Below the pieces are notes generated by a model. It saw only the letters and a program-made list of their open reading frames with translations, searched no databases and had not been told where the DNA came from. From Hyphomicrobiales bacterium (GTDB taxonomy: Bacteria > Pseudomonadota > Alphaproteobacteria > Rhizobiales > Methyloligellaceae), in NCBI GenBank assembly GCA_028280515.1, contig JANQLP010000185.1, positions 1 through 55,217 of the forward strand: a DNA stretch of 55,217 nt, given 5' to 3'. Of the stretch, positions 1-8,444 are shown piece after piece (position 1 is the first letter of the stretch; each line of letters opens with the position of its first letter). Both the position numbers and the translations under genes were made by a program.

Positions 1-1
1 C

Positions 2-403
2 ACGGACGCGCGAACTGCGCTCGGCCTTGATGAAGCCTTGCGCCGGGCGGAGGCCTACGCGGAAGCCGGTGCCGATATCCTCTTCATCGAGGCGCCGGAG
101 TCGGAGGACGAACTGGCGCAGATCGGCCGCCGTTTCGATCTTCCCCTGCTCGCCAACATGGTCGACGGCGGGTCCACGCCGGTGCTGCCGCGCGAGCGGC
201 TTGCCGAACTCGGCTTCCAGATCGCGATCTATCCCGCCGCCGGCTTCCTGGCCGCCGCCGCCGCGCTCGACGCCACCTACCGCCAGCTCTGCGAGCACGG
301 CGTATCCAATGGCAGCGCAGCCCGTCTTTACGACTTCAAGGCCTTCTGTGACGTCATCGGATTCGCTGACATCCACGCCTTCGAGCGGCGCTGGGCGGAG
401 TAG
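2..403 (+). CDS. Isocitrate lyase/PEP mutase family protein, C-terminal part
   Basis: The reading frame is open from the left edge and ends at a TAG, so only about 133 C-terminal residues are visible and the true start lies outside the window. The fragment resembles the later strands of the isocitrate lyase/phosphoenolpyruvate mutase barrel: a segment reading ADILFIEAPES, then LLANMVDGG, then a stretch with IAIYPAAGFLAAA and a short C-terminal helix. Members of this family are lyases or mutases on 2-methylisocitrate, oxaloacetate, phosphonopyruvate or carboxyphosphonate substrates. The catalytic part is missing here, so the substrate cannot be assigned. The next gene begins about 117 bases downstream on the same strand. 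Confidence 0.8.
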   Translation, partial: TDARTALGLDEALRRAEAYAEAGADILFIEAPESEDELAQIGRRFDLPLLANMVDGGSTPVLPRERLAELGFQIAIYPAAGFLAAAAALDATYRQLCEHGVSNGSAARLYDFKAFCDVIGFADIHAFERRWAE

Positions 404-428
404 ATTGACCCCCGGAAAACGTCGCACG

Positions 429-443
429 CATCTGCGGCAGATG
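429..443. promoter_or_regulatory. 15-base palindrome upstream of the DeoR-type gene
   Basis: CATCTGC-G-GCAGATG is a perfect inverted repeat with a one-base centre. It lies between the partial PEP-mutase gene and the DeoR-type gene, about 80 bases before the latter's start. It could be an operator. It has no T-run, so it is unlikely to be a terminator. I saw no second copy in the window. Confidence 0.3.
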
Positions 444-520
444 GAAACGCCTCGGCAAATGGCGGTGGTCAGCGGTTCATCGCCGCCAACGTGTCAAGCA
501 ACCGCGAGATCGAGGACCCG

Positions 521-1075
521 ATGAGTCTAGGAGAGACGCGCCATGAGAAGATCCTGAGTTTGCTGGGGGAGAGCCGTGAGGTTTATGTGTCGCGGCTTGC
601 CAAGCAGCTTCAGGTCTCGGAAATGACCATTCGGCGCGATCTCAAGCTTCTGGAGCAACAAGGAAAGCTCAAGCGCGTTTTCGGAGGGGCCGTTTCTGCG
701 ATCGCACAGACGACGGAGATCGTCGAGCGGCGGGTTATGCGGTTGCATGAGGAGAAGCGACAGATCGCCCTGAGAGCGCTCAAGTGCATTGAGCTGGACT
801 CGTTGATCTTCATTGGGGGCAGCTCTGCCACGGCCGTCTTCACCGAGGCGTTTGCTGCAATCCGTTCGGTACGAGTTGTGACCCATTCGATCCAGATCGC
901 ACAGCACAGCCGGCAGGCGATGGTGCTTGCCGACCATTCCAAATTCGGCGCAAAGAGTAGTGCTCTGAGCGCCTTGGATTTTTCGGAGGTCGACACAGTG
1001 GTGACGGACCGCCCAGTCGCCGACGAGTATCTGGACGCCATCAGGGAGCATGGTGGCGAAATCCTTTGGCCCTGA
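521..1075 (+). CDS. DeoR-type transcriptional regulator with internal in-frame deletion
   Basis: The N-terminus is a clear DeoR winged helix: RHEKILSLLGESREVYVSRL, then SEMTIRRDLKLLEQQGKL and the FGGAV turn. DeoR proteins normally have about 250 residues, but this one has about 184. After RVVTHSIQIAQ the frame jumps directly to HSRQAMVLADHSKFG, a motif that normally comes some 60 residues later. The central part of the sugar-phosphate sensing domain is therefore missing while the frame is kept. DNA binding may survive; effector sensing probably does not. I chose the ATG at 521, preceded by GAGGA, over a GTG at 491. It could be a decaying gene. Confidence 0.75.
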   Translation: MSLGETRHEKILSLLGESREVYVSRLAKQLQVSEMTIRRDLKLLEQQGKLKRVFGGAVSAIAQTTEIVERRVMRLHEEKRQIALRALKCIELDSLIFIGGSSATAVFTEAFAAIRSVRVVTHSIQIAQHSRQAMVLADHSKFGAKSSALSALDFSEVDTVVTDRPVADEYLDAIREHGGEILWP

Positions 1076-1424
1076 ATGTACCGTGTGCTTGCGACGTTGG
1101 CCGCGGCGGACGGTCAGGGTGTTGGTCGTGAGGCTGCTGCGATCCAGGGCATGAAGACCTAGCATTGCGGTTCGGTGAAGCAGTGCGCCAAGATGGCAGC
1201 CGACGCCGCCCGGTTGAACTGGCGACATGGGTAACCGTGGCCTTCGGGGATAAGCGAGAACGCGGATCAGGCAGGTAGATTCCGTTGGCGCAAACCGGAA
1301 CGCGCAGGTAAATTTGATTATGTGACACTGTTTCGTCCGACCAAACAACGGCATCGTCATGCACATGCTTGTCACGTCCCAAGCCCACCTAAATAGGTTT
1401 CGATCCGATAATCTGTGATGTGAT
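1076..1424. other. 349-base intergenic stretch, no gene recognised
   Basis: I see no convincing gene, RNA or repeat here. Frames on both strands are short or have unnatural composition. It must contain the promoter of the ROK regulator gene at 1425, but I could not pick out a confident -35/-10 pair. It may hold decayed sequence linked to the deletion in the preceding regulator gene. Confidence 0.4.
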
Positions 1425-2639
1425 ATGGAGCGGATACCTTTTCCAAATACGGTGCGGACCGTTCGCGACATTAATCGCAGCAAGGTGCTGCGTTGTATCG
1501 AACAGTGGCCGGGAATCTCACGCAAGGAAATCACTCAGAAGGTTGGCCTTACGGACGCGGCTGTCTCCCGTATCACCCGTGAAACAATCGACTGCGGACT
1601 CGTCGTCGAGAATGCTGACGGGGAGTCGAACGGTCGGCCGGGGCGCAGACACATCGGACTGAACATCCGGCCGGAGGGCGGATTTGTGTTTGCCGCGTGC
1701 CTGACCGTATCAGACAAGAGCTTGACGCTGTTGGACCTTTCCGGAAAGCCGGTTGCTACCGGCACGCTGGCCGACGATGCGGTCACGGATTTTGACGCGC
1801 TAACTGGCGCGATCGAGCGTCAGTCGAGAAAGCTGCGGAAGACGGCCGATGCGGCGAAGCACCGGATCCTGGGAATTGCCGCGGTCATGGCGGGAAGTGT
1901 CAATCACAAGACCGGGTTCATCAATATCAGTTCACTCAACGCGCTCTCACAAACGCCCTTCGCGTCCGCGCTTGAAGAACGTCTCAAGATTCCCGTGCAA
2001 GTGGAAACTCTCGGCAACGCGCTGAACGTGGCGCACAAGCGAGATGCAAGGGATTTTCGCGACGGGCAAACGACTTTGCTCGTTTACGTTGCGATGGGAA
2101 TGGGATCCAGCTGGATAATCGAGGGTATCCCCCACCGGGCTGAACATGACGAGCGGCTGATCGCGCATGTTCCGACCACAGATGGACGAGATGGGAAGAC
2201 GGCGCCACTTCTGGCAGAAGTATCGGGCTACGCCATTCTCTGTAAACTCCATGGAGTTCCGCCTGATCCGGCGCGCCATGATTTTGCTACACATTTTGAA
2301 TCCGATGTTCTGGCGCAAGCCATCGACACTGCACGCGAAGGCGATCCGCACGTGACCTCTCTGTTCCGGATGGCGGGCCACAAACTGGGCCAGCATCTTT
2401 TCTCAATCTGTGCCGCGCTTTCGCCAGACCACGTTGCGCTGGCAGGTCCGGTTCCGCAAATCGCTGCCTACGGGGATGCCGTGCGCGCGGGCCTCACGCA
2501 GACATTTGGGACGCTTGGATTCGATGCGCCCCATGTATCCGTCTCACCAATGAGTTTTCTGCGTGCCACGGAACTGTTTGCGCTGGAAGAGTTTCTTTAT
2601 GGTTCCCGACTGGATCTGAAGCGGTTGCTTGCTGATTGA
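1425..2639 (+). CDS. ROK-family transcriptional regulator (NagC/XylR type)
   Basis: This 404-residue protein has an N-terminal MarR-like winged helix (residues about 10-65: NRSKVLRCIEQWPGISRKE, then LTDAAVSRITRE and a GRPGRR basic wing). A ROK domain follows, with GIAAVMAGSVN, VETLGNALNVA and AMGMGSSWIIEG in the expected order. The zinc motif CxCGxxGC usual in ROK proteins is absent; that place reads GRDGKTAPLLAEVSGYA. Such proteins bind DNA and release it when a sugar or related ligand binds. The gene lies 57 bases upstream of the cyclase gene on the same strand, with a palindrome in the gap that also occurs before the TRAP genes. It is therefore the best candidate regulator of both, an inference from position. 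The start is the ATG at 1425; the ribosome site is weak. Confidence 0.9.
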   Translation: MERIPFPNTVRTVRDINRSKVLRCIEQWPGISRKEITQKVGLTDAAVSRITRETIDCGLVVENADGESNGRPGRRHIGLNIRPEGGFVFAACLTVSDKSLTLLDLSGKPVATGTLADDAVTDFDALTGAIERQSRKLRKTADAAKHRILGIAAVMAGSVNHKTGFINISSLNALSQTPFASALEERLKIPVQVETLGNALNVAHKRDARDFRDGQTTLLVYVAMGMGSSWIIEGIPHRAEHDERLIAHVPTTDGRDGKTAPLLAEVSGYAILCKLHGVPPDPARHDFATHFESDVLAQAIDTAREGDPHVTSLFRMAGHKLGQHLFSICAALSPDHVALAGPVPQIAAYGDAVRAGLTQTFGTLGFDAPHVSVSPMSFLRATELFALEEFLYGSRLDLKRLLAD

Positions 2640-2655
2640 ACTGCGCCCATCTATA

Positions 2656-2678
2656 TTGGTTCCCGCTGGTAACTAATT
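2656..2678. promoter_or_regulatory. Operator-like palindrome before the cyclase-amidase operon
   Basis: The core has the form GTTnCCnnnGGnAAC and is flanked by TTG on the left and TAATT on the right. The reverse complement of 8334-8356, in front of the TRAP operon, matches it at 18 of 23 positions. The site is about 20 bases upstream of the cyclase start codon. The shared sequence suggests one regulator for both transcription units. Confidence 0.55.
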
Positions 2679-2696
2679 CGCGGGGAGCACCGAAAT

Positions 2697-3389
2697 ATGC
2701 AGTTGATCGACCTCAGTCGCGGCATTTCTCATATGATGCCGCGCCTTCCAAATCATCCCTCCATCGTTGTTTCAACCTACGCCACTCACGAAGAGGTCCG
2801 TGAGGCGGACGGCTACAAATTTACCAACGCGACCATGGCGCTCGCGATGGGAGACCATGCGGGGACCCATGTTGATGCTCCCGTGCATTTTGACTCGTCT
2901 CCCGACGCACTTTCGGTCGACCGGATGCCTCTGGAGAACTTTTTCACGGAAGCGGTATGCCTCGATCTGTCGCATAAGGAACTCAAGAGCGACATATCGG
3001 TCGCCGACCTTGAGGACGCTGAACGGGCTGCCGGCGTCGATATCAGGCCGAAGGATACGGTCCTGCTGCACATGGACTTTTACCGCCGTGCATACGGAAC
3101 GCCCGGATATCTGACGGATTTTCCCGGACTCACAAAGGAGTCCGCGACGTGGCTCGGACAAAAGAAGATCACCATGTTCGGCGTCGAGGCGGTCAGTCCG
3201 GGCCGACCGGGACGGACGAATTTCGAGGTCCACCATGTGTGCCGGGATATGGGCTTCACGCACATGGAAGGTCTGGTCAATATGGAAAAACTCGTAGGCA
3301 AGGGCCGTTTCAGGTTTATCGGATTTCCGCTGAAAATCGTCGGAGGCACCGGCAGTCCGATCCGCGCGGTGGCATGGCTTGACGACTGA
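2697..3389 (+). CDS. Cyclase family protein (kynurenine formamidase-like metal hydrolase)
   Basis: This 230-residue protein carries the family signature HAGTHVDAPVHF (residues about 58-69), which supplies the metal ligands of the KynB-like cyclase/hydrolase fold. It also has LDLS, a DTVLLHMDFYRR segment and the late motif FGVEAVSPGRP. Family members hydrolyse formamides, cyclic imides or lactams with zinc or manganese in the cytoplasm. The length fits the family. It overlaps the amidase gene at 3389 by one base, so the two are surely translated together. Together they suggest hydrolysis of a cyclic or linear amide, perhaps imported by the neighbouring TRAP system. The GGGGAGCAC sequence before the ATG is a plausible ribosome site. 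Confidence 0.85.
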   Translation: MQLIDLSRGISHMMPRLPNHPSIVVSTYATHEEVREADGYKFTNATMALAMGDHAGTHVDAPVHFDSSPDALSVDRMPLENFFTEAVCLDLSHKELKSDISVADLEDAERAAGVDIRPKDTVLLHMDFYRRAYGTPGYLTDFPGLTKESATWLGQKKITMFGVEAVSPGRPGRTNFEVHHVCRDMGFTHMEGLVNMEKLVGKGRFRFIGFPLKIVGGTGSPIRAVAWLDD

Positions 3390-4762
3390 TGTCACCCGGC
3401 CAAGAGTTCTGGTCGCGGACCGCCACGGAGTTGAATCTCTGCTATCAGTCAGGAGAGAGCCACCCGGTTCAGGTGACAGAAGCGTGTCTTGCACGCATCG
3501 AAGAGTCTAACCCGTCACTCAACGCAATCGTGACGCTGGATGTCGACGGGGCGCTCCGCGCGGCAGCCGAATCGAGGGAACGCTGGCGCAAGGGCGATCA
3601 GCGGGGCGTGTTGGACGGTGTCCCTTTGACGGTCAAAGACAACCTCTTCGTTGCCGGCCTTAAGGCGACATGGGGAAGCCTTCTTTTTGAAAACCACGTC
3701 GCTGTCATGGACGATATCGCGGTTACCCGGCTCAAAGATTCTGGCGCGATAATACTTGGCAAAACGAACACTCCGGAATTCTCCCTTGCCGGATATACCG
3801 ACAACCGGGTTTTCGGTTCGACTGGCAACCCCTGGGCGCCGGAAATGAGTTCGGGAGGGTCGAGCGGCGGAGCCGCGTCCGCCGTCATGGCCGGTATGGC
3901 ACCGCTGGCCCTCGTCACGGATGCGGGAGGGTCGACCCGGCGGCCCGCATCTCACGTGGGTTGTATTGGATTGAAGCCGTCCGTGAACCGGGTGCCGCGC
4001 CGCTTCGGGTTTCCCATGCTTGCGGCTGACATGCAGGCAATCGGCGTTCTCGCGCGATCCGCGAAGGACGCTCGTGCGATGTTCAATATCATTGGCGATT
4101 CGGTGCCTGAGCGCCGTTCGGACGCAAGCAGACTGAAGATCGGCGCATTTTGCGCGATTGGGGAACACCCGGTCGAAGCAGATGTCAAAGACTGCTGGCG
4201 TCGTGCCATCGAGACGCTCTCCAACCTGGGGCACACTGTCGAAGAAATCGAGGCGCCTTATGTTCCTGATGACATGAGCAAACTGCTGCTTGATCTTGCC
4301 GCCGTCGGGATCGCACGTGTCGTGAGCCATCATCCGGGCTGGCAAGATAAAGTGACCGGGCCTATGGCGGCCCTGGCAGAAAAGGGTCTGGTCACATTGG
4401 CCGTTGATTATGACGACCTCCTGAAGGAAATGGCGCAGATACGGTGGCGTATTCGCGATCTCTTTGAGAATGTGGATATGCTGCTTACACCCACCGCGCC
4501 GGTTGCGCTGTGGCCGAGAGGCGACCCGTACCCGAAGACGATAGCGGGGGCTACGGCATCGGCGAGAGATAGCGGGATTTACACGACTTTCGTGAATGCC
4601 GCGGGGCTTCCCGCAATAAGCCTTCCATCCGGACTCGATTCCAGAGGGCATCCGGTCGGAGTTCAGTTGGTGGCGCCAATGAACTCCGATTCACTGCTGC
4701 TGGACATGGCCGAGATTTGGGAAGAGGCCGCGCCATGGGAGCCGCTCGCGCCGAACCGATAA
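3389..4762 (+). CDS. Amidase (amidase-signature family)
   Basis: The 457-residue protein has the complete Ser-cisSer-Lys triad of the amidase signature family. Lys83 is in LTVKDNLF, Ser158 is the first serine of GGSSGGAAS, and the nucleophile Ser182 is in DAGGSTRRPA. The VGCIGLKPS segment that usually follows is also present. These enzymes hydrolyse carboxamides to acid and ammonia; the substrate is not visible from sequence. It may be a stand-alone amidase or an AtzF/GatA-like relative, but there is no GatB or GatC nearby, so a role in tRNA amidation is unlikely. It starts at the last base of the cyclase stop codon and runs convergently into the GAF gene. Confidence 0.9.
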   Translation: MSPGQEFWSRTATELNLCYQSGESHPVQVTEACLARIEESNPSLNAIVTLDVDGALRAAAESRERWRKGDQRGVLDGVPLTVKDNLFVAGLKATWGSLLFENHVAVMDDIAVTRLKDSGAIILGKTNTPEFSLAGYTDNRVFGSTGNPWAPEMSSGGSSGGAASAVMAGMAPLALVTDAGGSTRRPASHVGCIGLKPSVNRVPRRFGFPMLAADMQAIGVLARSAKDARAMFNIIGDSVPERRSDASRLKIGAFCAIGEHPVEADVKDCWRRAIETLSNLGHTVEEIEAPYVPDDMSKLLLDLAAVGIARVVSHHPGWQDKVTGPMAALAEKGLVTLAVDYDDLLKEMAQIRWRIRDLFENVDMLLTPTAPVALWPRGDPYPKTIAGATASARDSGIYTTFVNAAGLPAISLPSGLDSRGHPVGVQLVAPMNSDSLLLDMAEIWEEAAPWEPLAPNR

Positions 4763-4796
4763 ACCGCGCATTGATGCTATCCATACCGCAAACAGC

Positions 4797-5402
4797 TCAT
4801 TCGCCATACAAACCCTCAGGAAGCGTGTCGTAGTCGATACTGCTCAACCAATCATCACCGTCATGAGCGTTCCAGACGGCGGCGGCGAGCCCTGCGAATG
4901 CGCGCATGGACTCAAGGTCGGTTTCGGAAAATGTGTTGCGGACCGAACTCGCGCAAATCAAGGTGCCCAGATACCGGTCCTGCCAGAGCATCGGCGCCTG
5001 AACTGCCGATCCGGCCTTGAACGTCTGCAGTATTTTTACAAAGCCGTCGTGATGGCTCGTGTCCCTCAAAAGCAATGGGCGGCGCGTTTTGGCAACGTGT
5101 CCGGGATGCCCCAATGTGATCGGAATCAGCTCGTGGTACTGCTTCGGCAGGAAGTTGACAGGTGCGGTTATGAGATGATGCCGGCCGTCAGGAACCTTGA
5201 TGAACGCCGTTGCCGCGCGCTGAGGTTTTGTGCCTTCGGGCAGGTTTCCCGGCACTGCTGCAGCCGAACCATCTCCCAAAAGTGAAGCCAGCACGCGGGT
5301 CACGTGCCAGAGAGCTCCTTCGACGTCTTCCGCCGCCCCGGCATCGCCGGCAGTGCGTGCCAGGGCGAGCACAACGTTTCGTGCATTTGATTCCAGAGAC
5401 AA
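4797..5402 (-). CDS. GAF-domain protein co-transcribed with the TRAP transporter
   Basis: A single GAF-like domain fills most of this roughly 201-residue protein: GALWHVTRVLASLLG, then APMLWQDRYLGTLICAS, then TETDLESMRAFAGLAAAVWNA-like closing helices. I place the start at a TTG at 5402, because AGGGG lies just before it and this start clears the dctM stop at 5414. A longer frame would overlap dctM by 67 bases. GAF domains bind small ligands or sense redox or light. There is no output domain, so it may act by protein contact. As the last gene of the TRAP operon it may sense the imported compound; that is inference. Confidence 0.7.
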   Translation of the reverse strand: MSLESNARNVVLALARTAGDAGAAEDVEGALWHVTRVLASLLGDGSAAAVPGNLPEGTKPQRAATAFIKVPDGRHHLITAPVNFLPKQYHELIPITLGHPGHVAKTRRPLLLRDTSHHDGFVKILQTFKAGSAVQAPMLWQDRYLGTLICASSVRNTFSETDLESMRAFAGLAAAVWNAHDGDDWLSSIDYDTLPEGLYGE

Positions 5403-5413
5403 AATCGGACCCC

Positions 5414-6697
5414 TTACAATCTTAGAACTTCGGGAAGCCAAAGGCTGAGCTGCGGGAAGATAATCAGGAAGAGCAGGCACACGGCCAGCACTCCGACAAA
5501 CGGCAGCACTCCCTGGATCACTTCGGTGATCGGACGTCGGACCATTCCGGTCATGACGTAGAGAACCATCCCGACCGGTGGCGTGATCAGCGCGATTTCC
5601 ATGTTCAATGTGAAGATGACGGCATACCAGATGGGATCGAATCCCAACTCAAGAATGATCGGGTGGAGCAACGGCAAGACGATAAAGATGATCGATATGA
5701 CCTCCAGTATCATGCCGAGAAAGAACAGCAGGACCATTGTCGCAACGATAAAGACCCACGGTGACAAGTCCAAATCGGCGACAAATCTCAGCAGATCCTG
5801 ACTGAGTTGCATCTTGGTCATCACCGAACCAAGCACGTGCGAGCCGGCAATGATCATCAGGATCATGGCAGACGTTATGAGGGAGTCGCGGAAGGCTTGG
5901 ATAAGGTCCTTCCAACTCAAGGTCCGATAAACAACCATGGAGAGAATGAGCGCGTATGTGACGCCGATGGCTGCAGCCTCGGTTGGTGTAAAGACGCCCG
6001 AGTAAATTCCGCCAACCACGATGACCGGCAGGAGCAGCGCCGGGAGCGCACGGAACGTGTACTTCCAGCGTTCCGACCAGCTGTATTTGGGTATCGGCTG
6101 ATAAACCCCGCCGCGGACGCACACGATCACTGCATAAATCACCAGCATCGCGGTCAGCAACAATCCGGGAATGACACCTGCAATGAACAGTTTCCCGATC
6201 GATTCTTCCGTAATCTCGCCGTAAAGCAACATCGGGATCGATGGCGGAATCATGATGCCGAGTGTCCCGCTTGCCGCGACGAGGCCGTATGTGAAACGCC
6301 GTTCATATCCGCGTTCAAGCATCGGCGGCACGGCGACGATGGCCATGCTCGCCGCATTCGCCACGGAGCTTCCTGTGATGCTTGCCCCGACTGCACTCGT
6401 GAGCACTGTCGAAACCGCAAGCCCGCCGGGAAGATGGCCGACCCAACGTGTGATTGTCTCGAACAGGAGCTCGGTGACACCGCCCCGGCGGAGAATCTCG
6501 CTCATCAAGATGAACAGCGGAATGGCGATCAGGAGAAAGGAGGTTATGCCGGCGAAGAGCGAGGAGGGGAGGCCGAGCAGACTGGACTCGCCAATGACGA
6601 AATAGCCGGACACCAGGCCGACGATCGCCAGCCCGACCCCGACCGGAATGCCGGTCACGAGGAAGGCCAGGAGCCCGATGAGAATTCCGCCGGCCAC
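5414..6697 (-). CDS. dctM: TRAP transporter large permease subunit
   Basis: This is a 427-residue integral membrane protein with many hydrophobic helices and typical DctM segments: GITSFLLIAIPLFILMSEI, SAVGASITGSSVANAASMA, and PPSIPMLLYGEITEESIG. The C-terminal part has the MILEVISIIFIVLPLLHPI and ITPPVGMVLYVM stretches. It forms the sodium-driven permease with DctQ and receives substrate from DctP. The length is normal for the family. The start is a GTG at 6697, seven bases after the dctQ stop. Order and strand (dctP, dctQ, dctM) are those of a standard TRAP operon. TRAP systems import carboxylates and related compounds; this sequence alone does not show which. Confidence 0.95.
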   Translation of the reverse strand: MAGGILIGLLAFLVTGIPVGVGLAIVGLVSGYFVIGESSLLGLPSSLFAGITSFLLIAIPLFILMSEILRRGGVTELLFETITRWVGHLPGGLAVSTVLTSAVGASITGSSVANAASMAIVAVPPMLERGYERRFTYGLVAASGTLGIMIPPSIPMLLYGEITEESIGKLFIAGVIPGLLLTAMLVIYAVIVCVRGGVYQPIPKYSWSERWKYTFRALPALLLPVIVVGGIYSGVFTPTEAAAIGVTYALILSMVVYRTLSWKDLIQAFRDSLITSAMILMIIAGSHVLGSVMTKMQLSQDLLRFVADLDLSPWVFIVATMVLLFFLGMILEVISIIFIVLPLLHPIILELGFDPIWYAVIFTLNMEIALITPPVGMVLYVMTGMVRRPITEVIQGVLPFVGVLAVCLLFLIIFPQLSLWLPEVLRL

Positions 6698-6703
6698 GAT
6701 GCG

Positions 6704-7237
6704 CTAGTCCGCCGTCAGCACTTTGAAGTCGGGGTCGCGATGTTCGACGAGATCCCATCGCGAAAACAATCGGGCAAGAAACTCAAGCGCGAAAATCCCG
6801 AAACCGATGGGAATCGCGAGATACGGAATCCAGAGCGGGGTATCGATCTCCGAAGCGCTGGTCGCCTTCATCAGGAAGGCGATATCAACGAATCTGACCC
6901 CGATATAGCAGGCGTAGGCGCAGAAAATGAAAGCGGTGGCGTCAGTTGTCGTGCCGAGAATAAGGCGGGACTTTCTTGAGATGCGGCTTGTCAGCACGTC
7001 GACTTCCAGATGACGGCCAAGCCGAAGAACGTGGCCCGCTGCCAGAAACCCGACCCAGCATATCGCAAACGTGCTGACTTCATGGCTCCAGCTCGTCGGT
7101 CTCTCGAACACGAACCGCAGCACAACCTCGAGCTGAACAACCAGGAAGATCGCCAACAGAATTGCCGCCGCCAATCCGGCGGCGGCGGCACTTAACGTCG
7201 CAACGCCCCGGTCGAAAAGGGTAATGAGCCTTTTCAT
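6704..7237 (-). CDS. dctQ: TRAP transporter small permease subunit
   Basis: This 177-residue membrane protein has four predicted helices: an N-terminal segment rich in Ala and Leu (residues about 10-35), one around STFAICWVGFLAAGHVLRLG, one around TDATAFIFCAYACYIG, and a last one around IPYLAIPIGFGIFALEFLARL. Length and layout match DctQ, the small subunit that joins DctM in the inner membrane. It lies 36 bases after dctP and 6 bases before dctM on the same strand. Confidence 0.92.
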   Translation of the reverse strand: MKRLITLFDRGVATLSAAAAGLAAAILLAIFLVVQLEVVLRFVFERPTSWSHEVSTFAICWVGFLAAGHVLRLGRHLEVDVLTSRISRKSRLILGTTTDATAFIFCAYACYIGVRFVDIAFLMKATSASEIDTPLWIPYLAIPIGFGIFALEFLARLFSRWDLVEHRDPDFKVLTAD

Positions 7238-7273
7238 CTGGTCAGATACTCCGGGTGCTGGCCGTGTCCTCTT

Positions 7274-8278
7274 CTATTGTAGCGACTTGACCCATGCATG
7301 AAGAGCCTTCTGCTCATCGTTGGCACGGCTCGCCCACGCCTTGTATGCCGGTGCAAACAGCTCTTTCCATTTTGCCTTTTGGTCCGGCGAAAGGACGAGG
7401 GTATTTACGCCGTTCGATTTGAGGAAGTCGGTCGCTTCCTTGTCGCGTGCTGCGCTGGTCTCGATTGACCACTGAAACACTTCCTCGCCGGCGGTCATCA
7501 GCGCCTTCTGCTGTTCGGGCGTCAGGCTGTCCCACTTCTTCTTCGAAATGTTGACAGCCATCACTCCGAACGTCGCGCCGGTGATCGTCGCGTTCTCCAC
7601 GACTTCCCAGATCTTTCGGCTCTTCAAAGACGTGACGCCGGTAATCGCACCATCGATCGTTCCGCGCTGAATTGCGAGGTACATCTCTCCGGGTGACATC
7701 ACAACAGGCGACGCGCCTAGCGCGCGCAATCCCTCTGCCGCCAGCCGGCCGTAGCCGCGGATCTTCATGTCGTCGAAATCGCCTGCAGCCGCCAGCTTTT
7801 TCTTGTTGTTGCCGAAATCGAACAGAGAACCGAAAAACATGACGTGCACGGTCTTCATGCCGCGTTTTTCCATCTCCGCTGAAAATGCCTTGAAGAGTTT
7901 GCCGTCGGCGGCCCAGGCCTTTGCCGCATGTTCGGCGTCTTTGAACAGGAACGGAACGTCGTTGAGTTCGGACACCGGATCGGTTGACCAAACGCTGGTC
8001 AGATTAAACCCCATATCCGCACCGCCAGACACGATCGCGGTCGGGATTTCGCGCGCCTTGTAAAGTTGTCCGGCCGGGTAAACTTCAACCTTAACCGAGC
8101 CGTTCGTAAGTTCGCCGACCCGTTTGGCGAACATCTCCTGGCCTTCGGAGTTATGGTGTTTCACCGGTAGTGTGCCGGCATACCGCAATGTCACATCGGC
8201 CGCGAATGACTCCGAACCGTTGGCCGGCAACAGTATTGCCAATACCGCGAAAATCCCAATCAATCTGGCGCGCAGCAT
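7274..8278 (-). CDS. dctP: TRAP transporter substrate-binding protein
   Basis: This 334-residue protein has an N-terminal signal peptide of about 26 residues (hydrophobic FAVLAILLPA core, likely cut after SFA), then the DctP fold. Visible DctP features are FAKRVGELTNGSVKVEVYPAG, a central KIRGYGRLAAEGLRALGASPV, and PGEMYLAIQRGTIDGAI with the arginine that usually pairs with the ligand carboxylate in this family. It captures the substrate in the periplasm and hands it to DctQM. It is the first gene of the TRAP operon. Upstream lies a palindrome also found before the cyclase-amidase genes. The ligand is probably a carboxylate, inferred from the family. Confidence 0.93.
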   Translation of the reverse strand: MLRARLIGIFAVLAILLPANGSESFAADVTLRYAGTLPVKHHNSEGQEMFAKRVGELTNGSVKVEVYPAGQLYKAREIPTAIVSGGADMGFNLTSVWSTDPVSELNDVPFLFKDAEHAAKAWAADGKLFKAFSAEMEKRGMKTVHVMFFGSLFDFGNNKKKLAAAGDFDDMKIRGYGRLAAEGLRALGASPVVMSPGEMYLAIQRGTIDGAITGVTSLKSRKIWEVVENATITGATFGVMAVNISKKKWDSLTPEQQKALMTAGEEVFQWSIETSAARDKEATDFLKSNGVNTLVLSPDQKAKWKELFAPAYKAWASRANDEQKALHAWVKSLQ

Positions 8279-8333
8279 CTGCCATTCCTCCCTTTGCGTT
8301 TCGCGCTTATCGTTCTATTCACCATAGACGCGC

Positions 8334-8356
8334 AATTAACTACCAGTGGTAATCAA
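8334..8356. promoter_or_regulatory. Operator-like palindrome before the TRAP operon
   Basis: TACCA-G-TGGTA is a perfect inverted repeat at the core. The 23-base stretch, read on the minus strand, matches the site at 2656-2678 at 18 of 23 positions. It is 56 bases upstream of the dctP start codon, where a repressor or activator of this operon would be expected. Confidence 0.55.
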
Positions 8357-8444
8357 ATAGCCTGTTCCAGGCAGCGTCAAGGAAAAAACCTGTTCGCGCA
8401 ATCATCTGATTGGCATTGTTCAGACAGTTGCTGCTGAATTGCGT

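Noticed and set aside
38-403. Treating the first ATG at 38 as the start of the PEP-mutase family gene
   Set aside because: The frame is open and reads as family sequence from base 2, so the gene begins outside the window.
5807-6979. Plus-strand open frame of 390 codons opposite dctM and dctQ
   Set aside because: It is rich in His, Asp, Asn and Arg with no fold. The minus strand encodes obvious membrane proteins.
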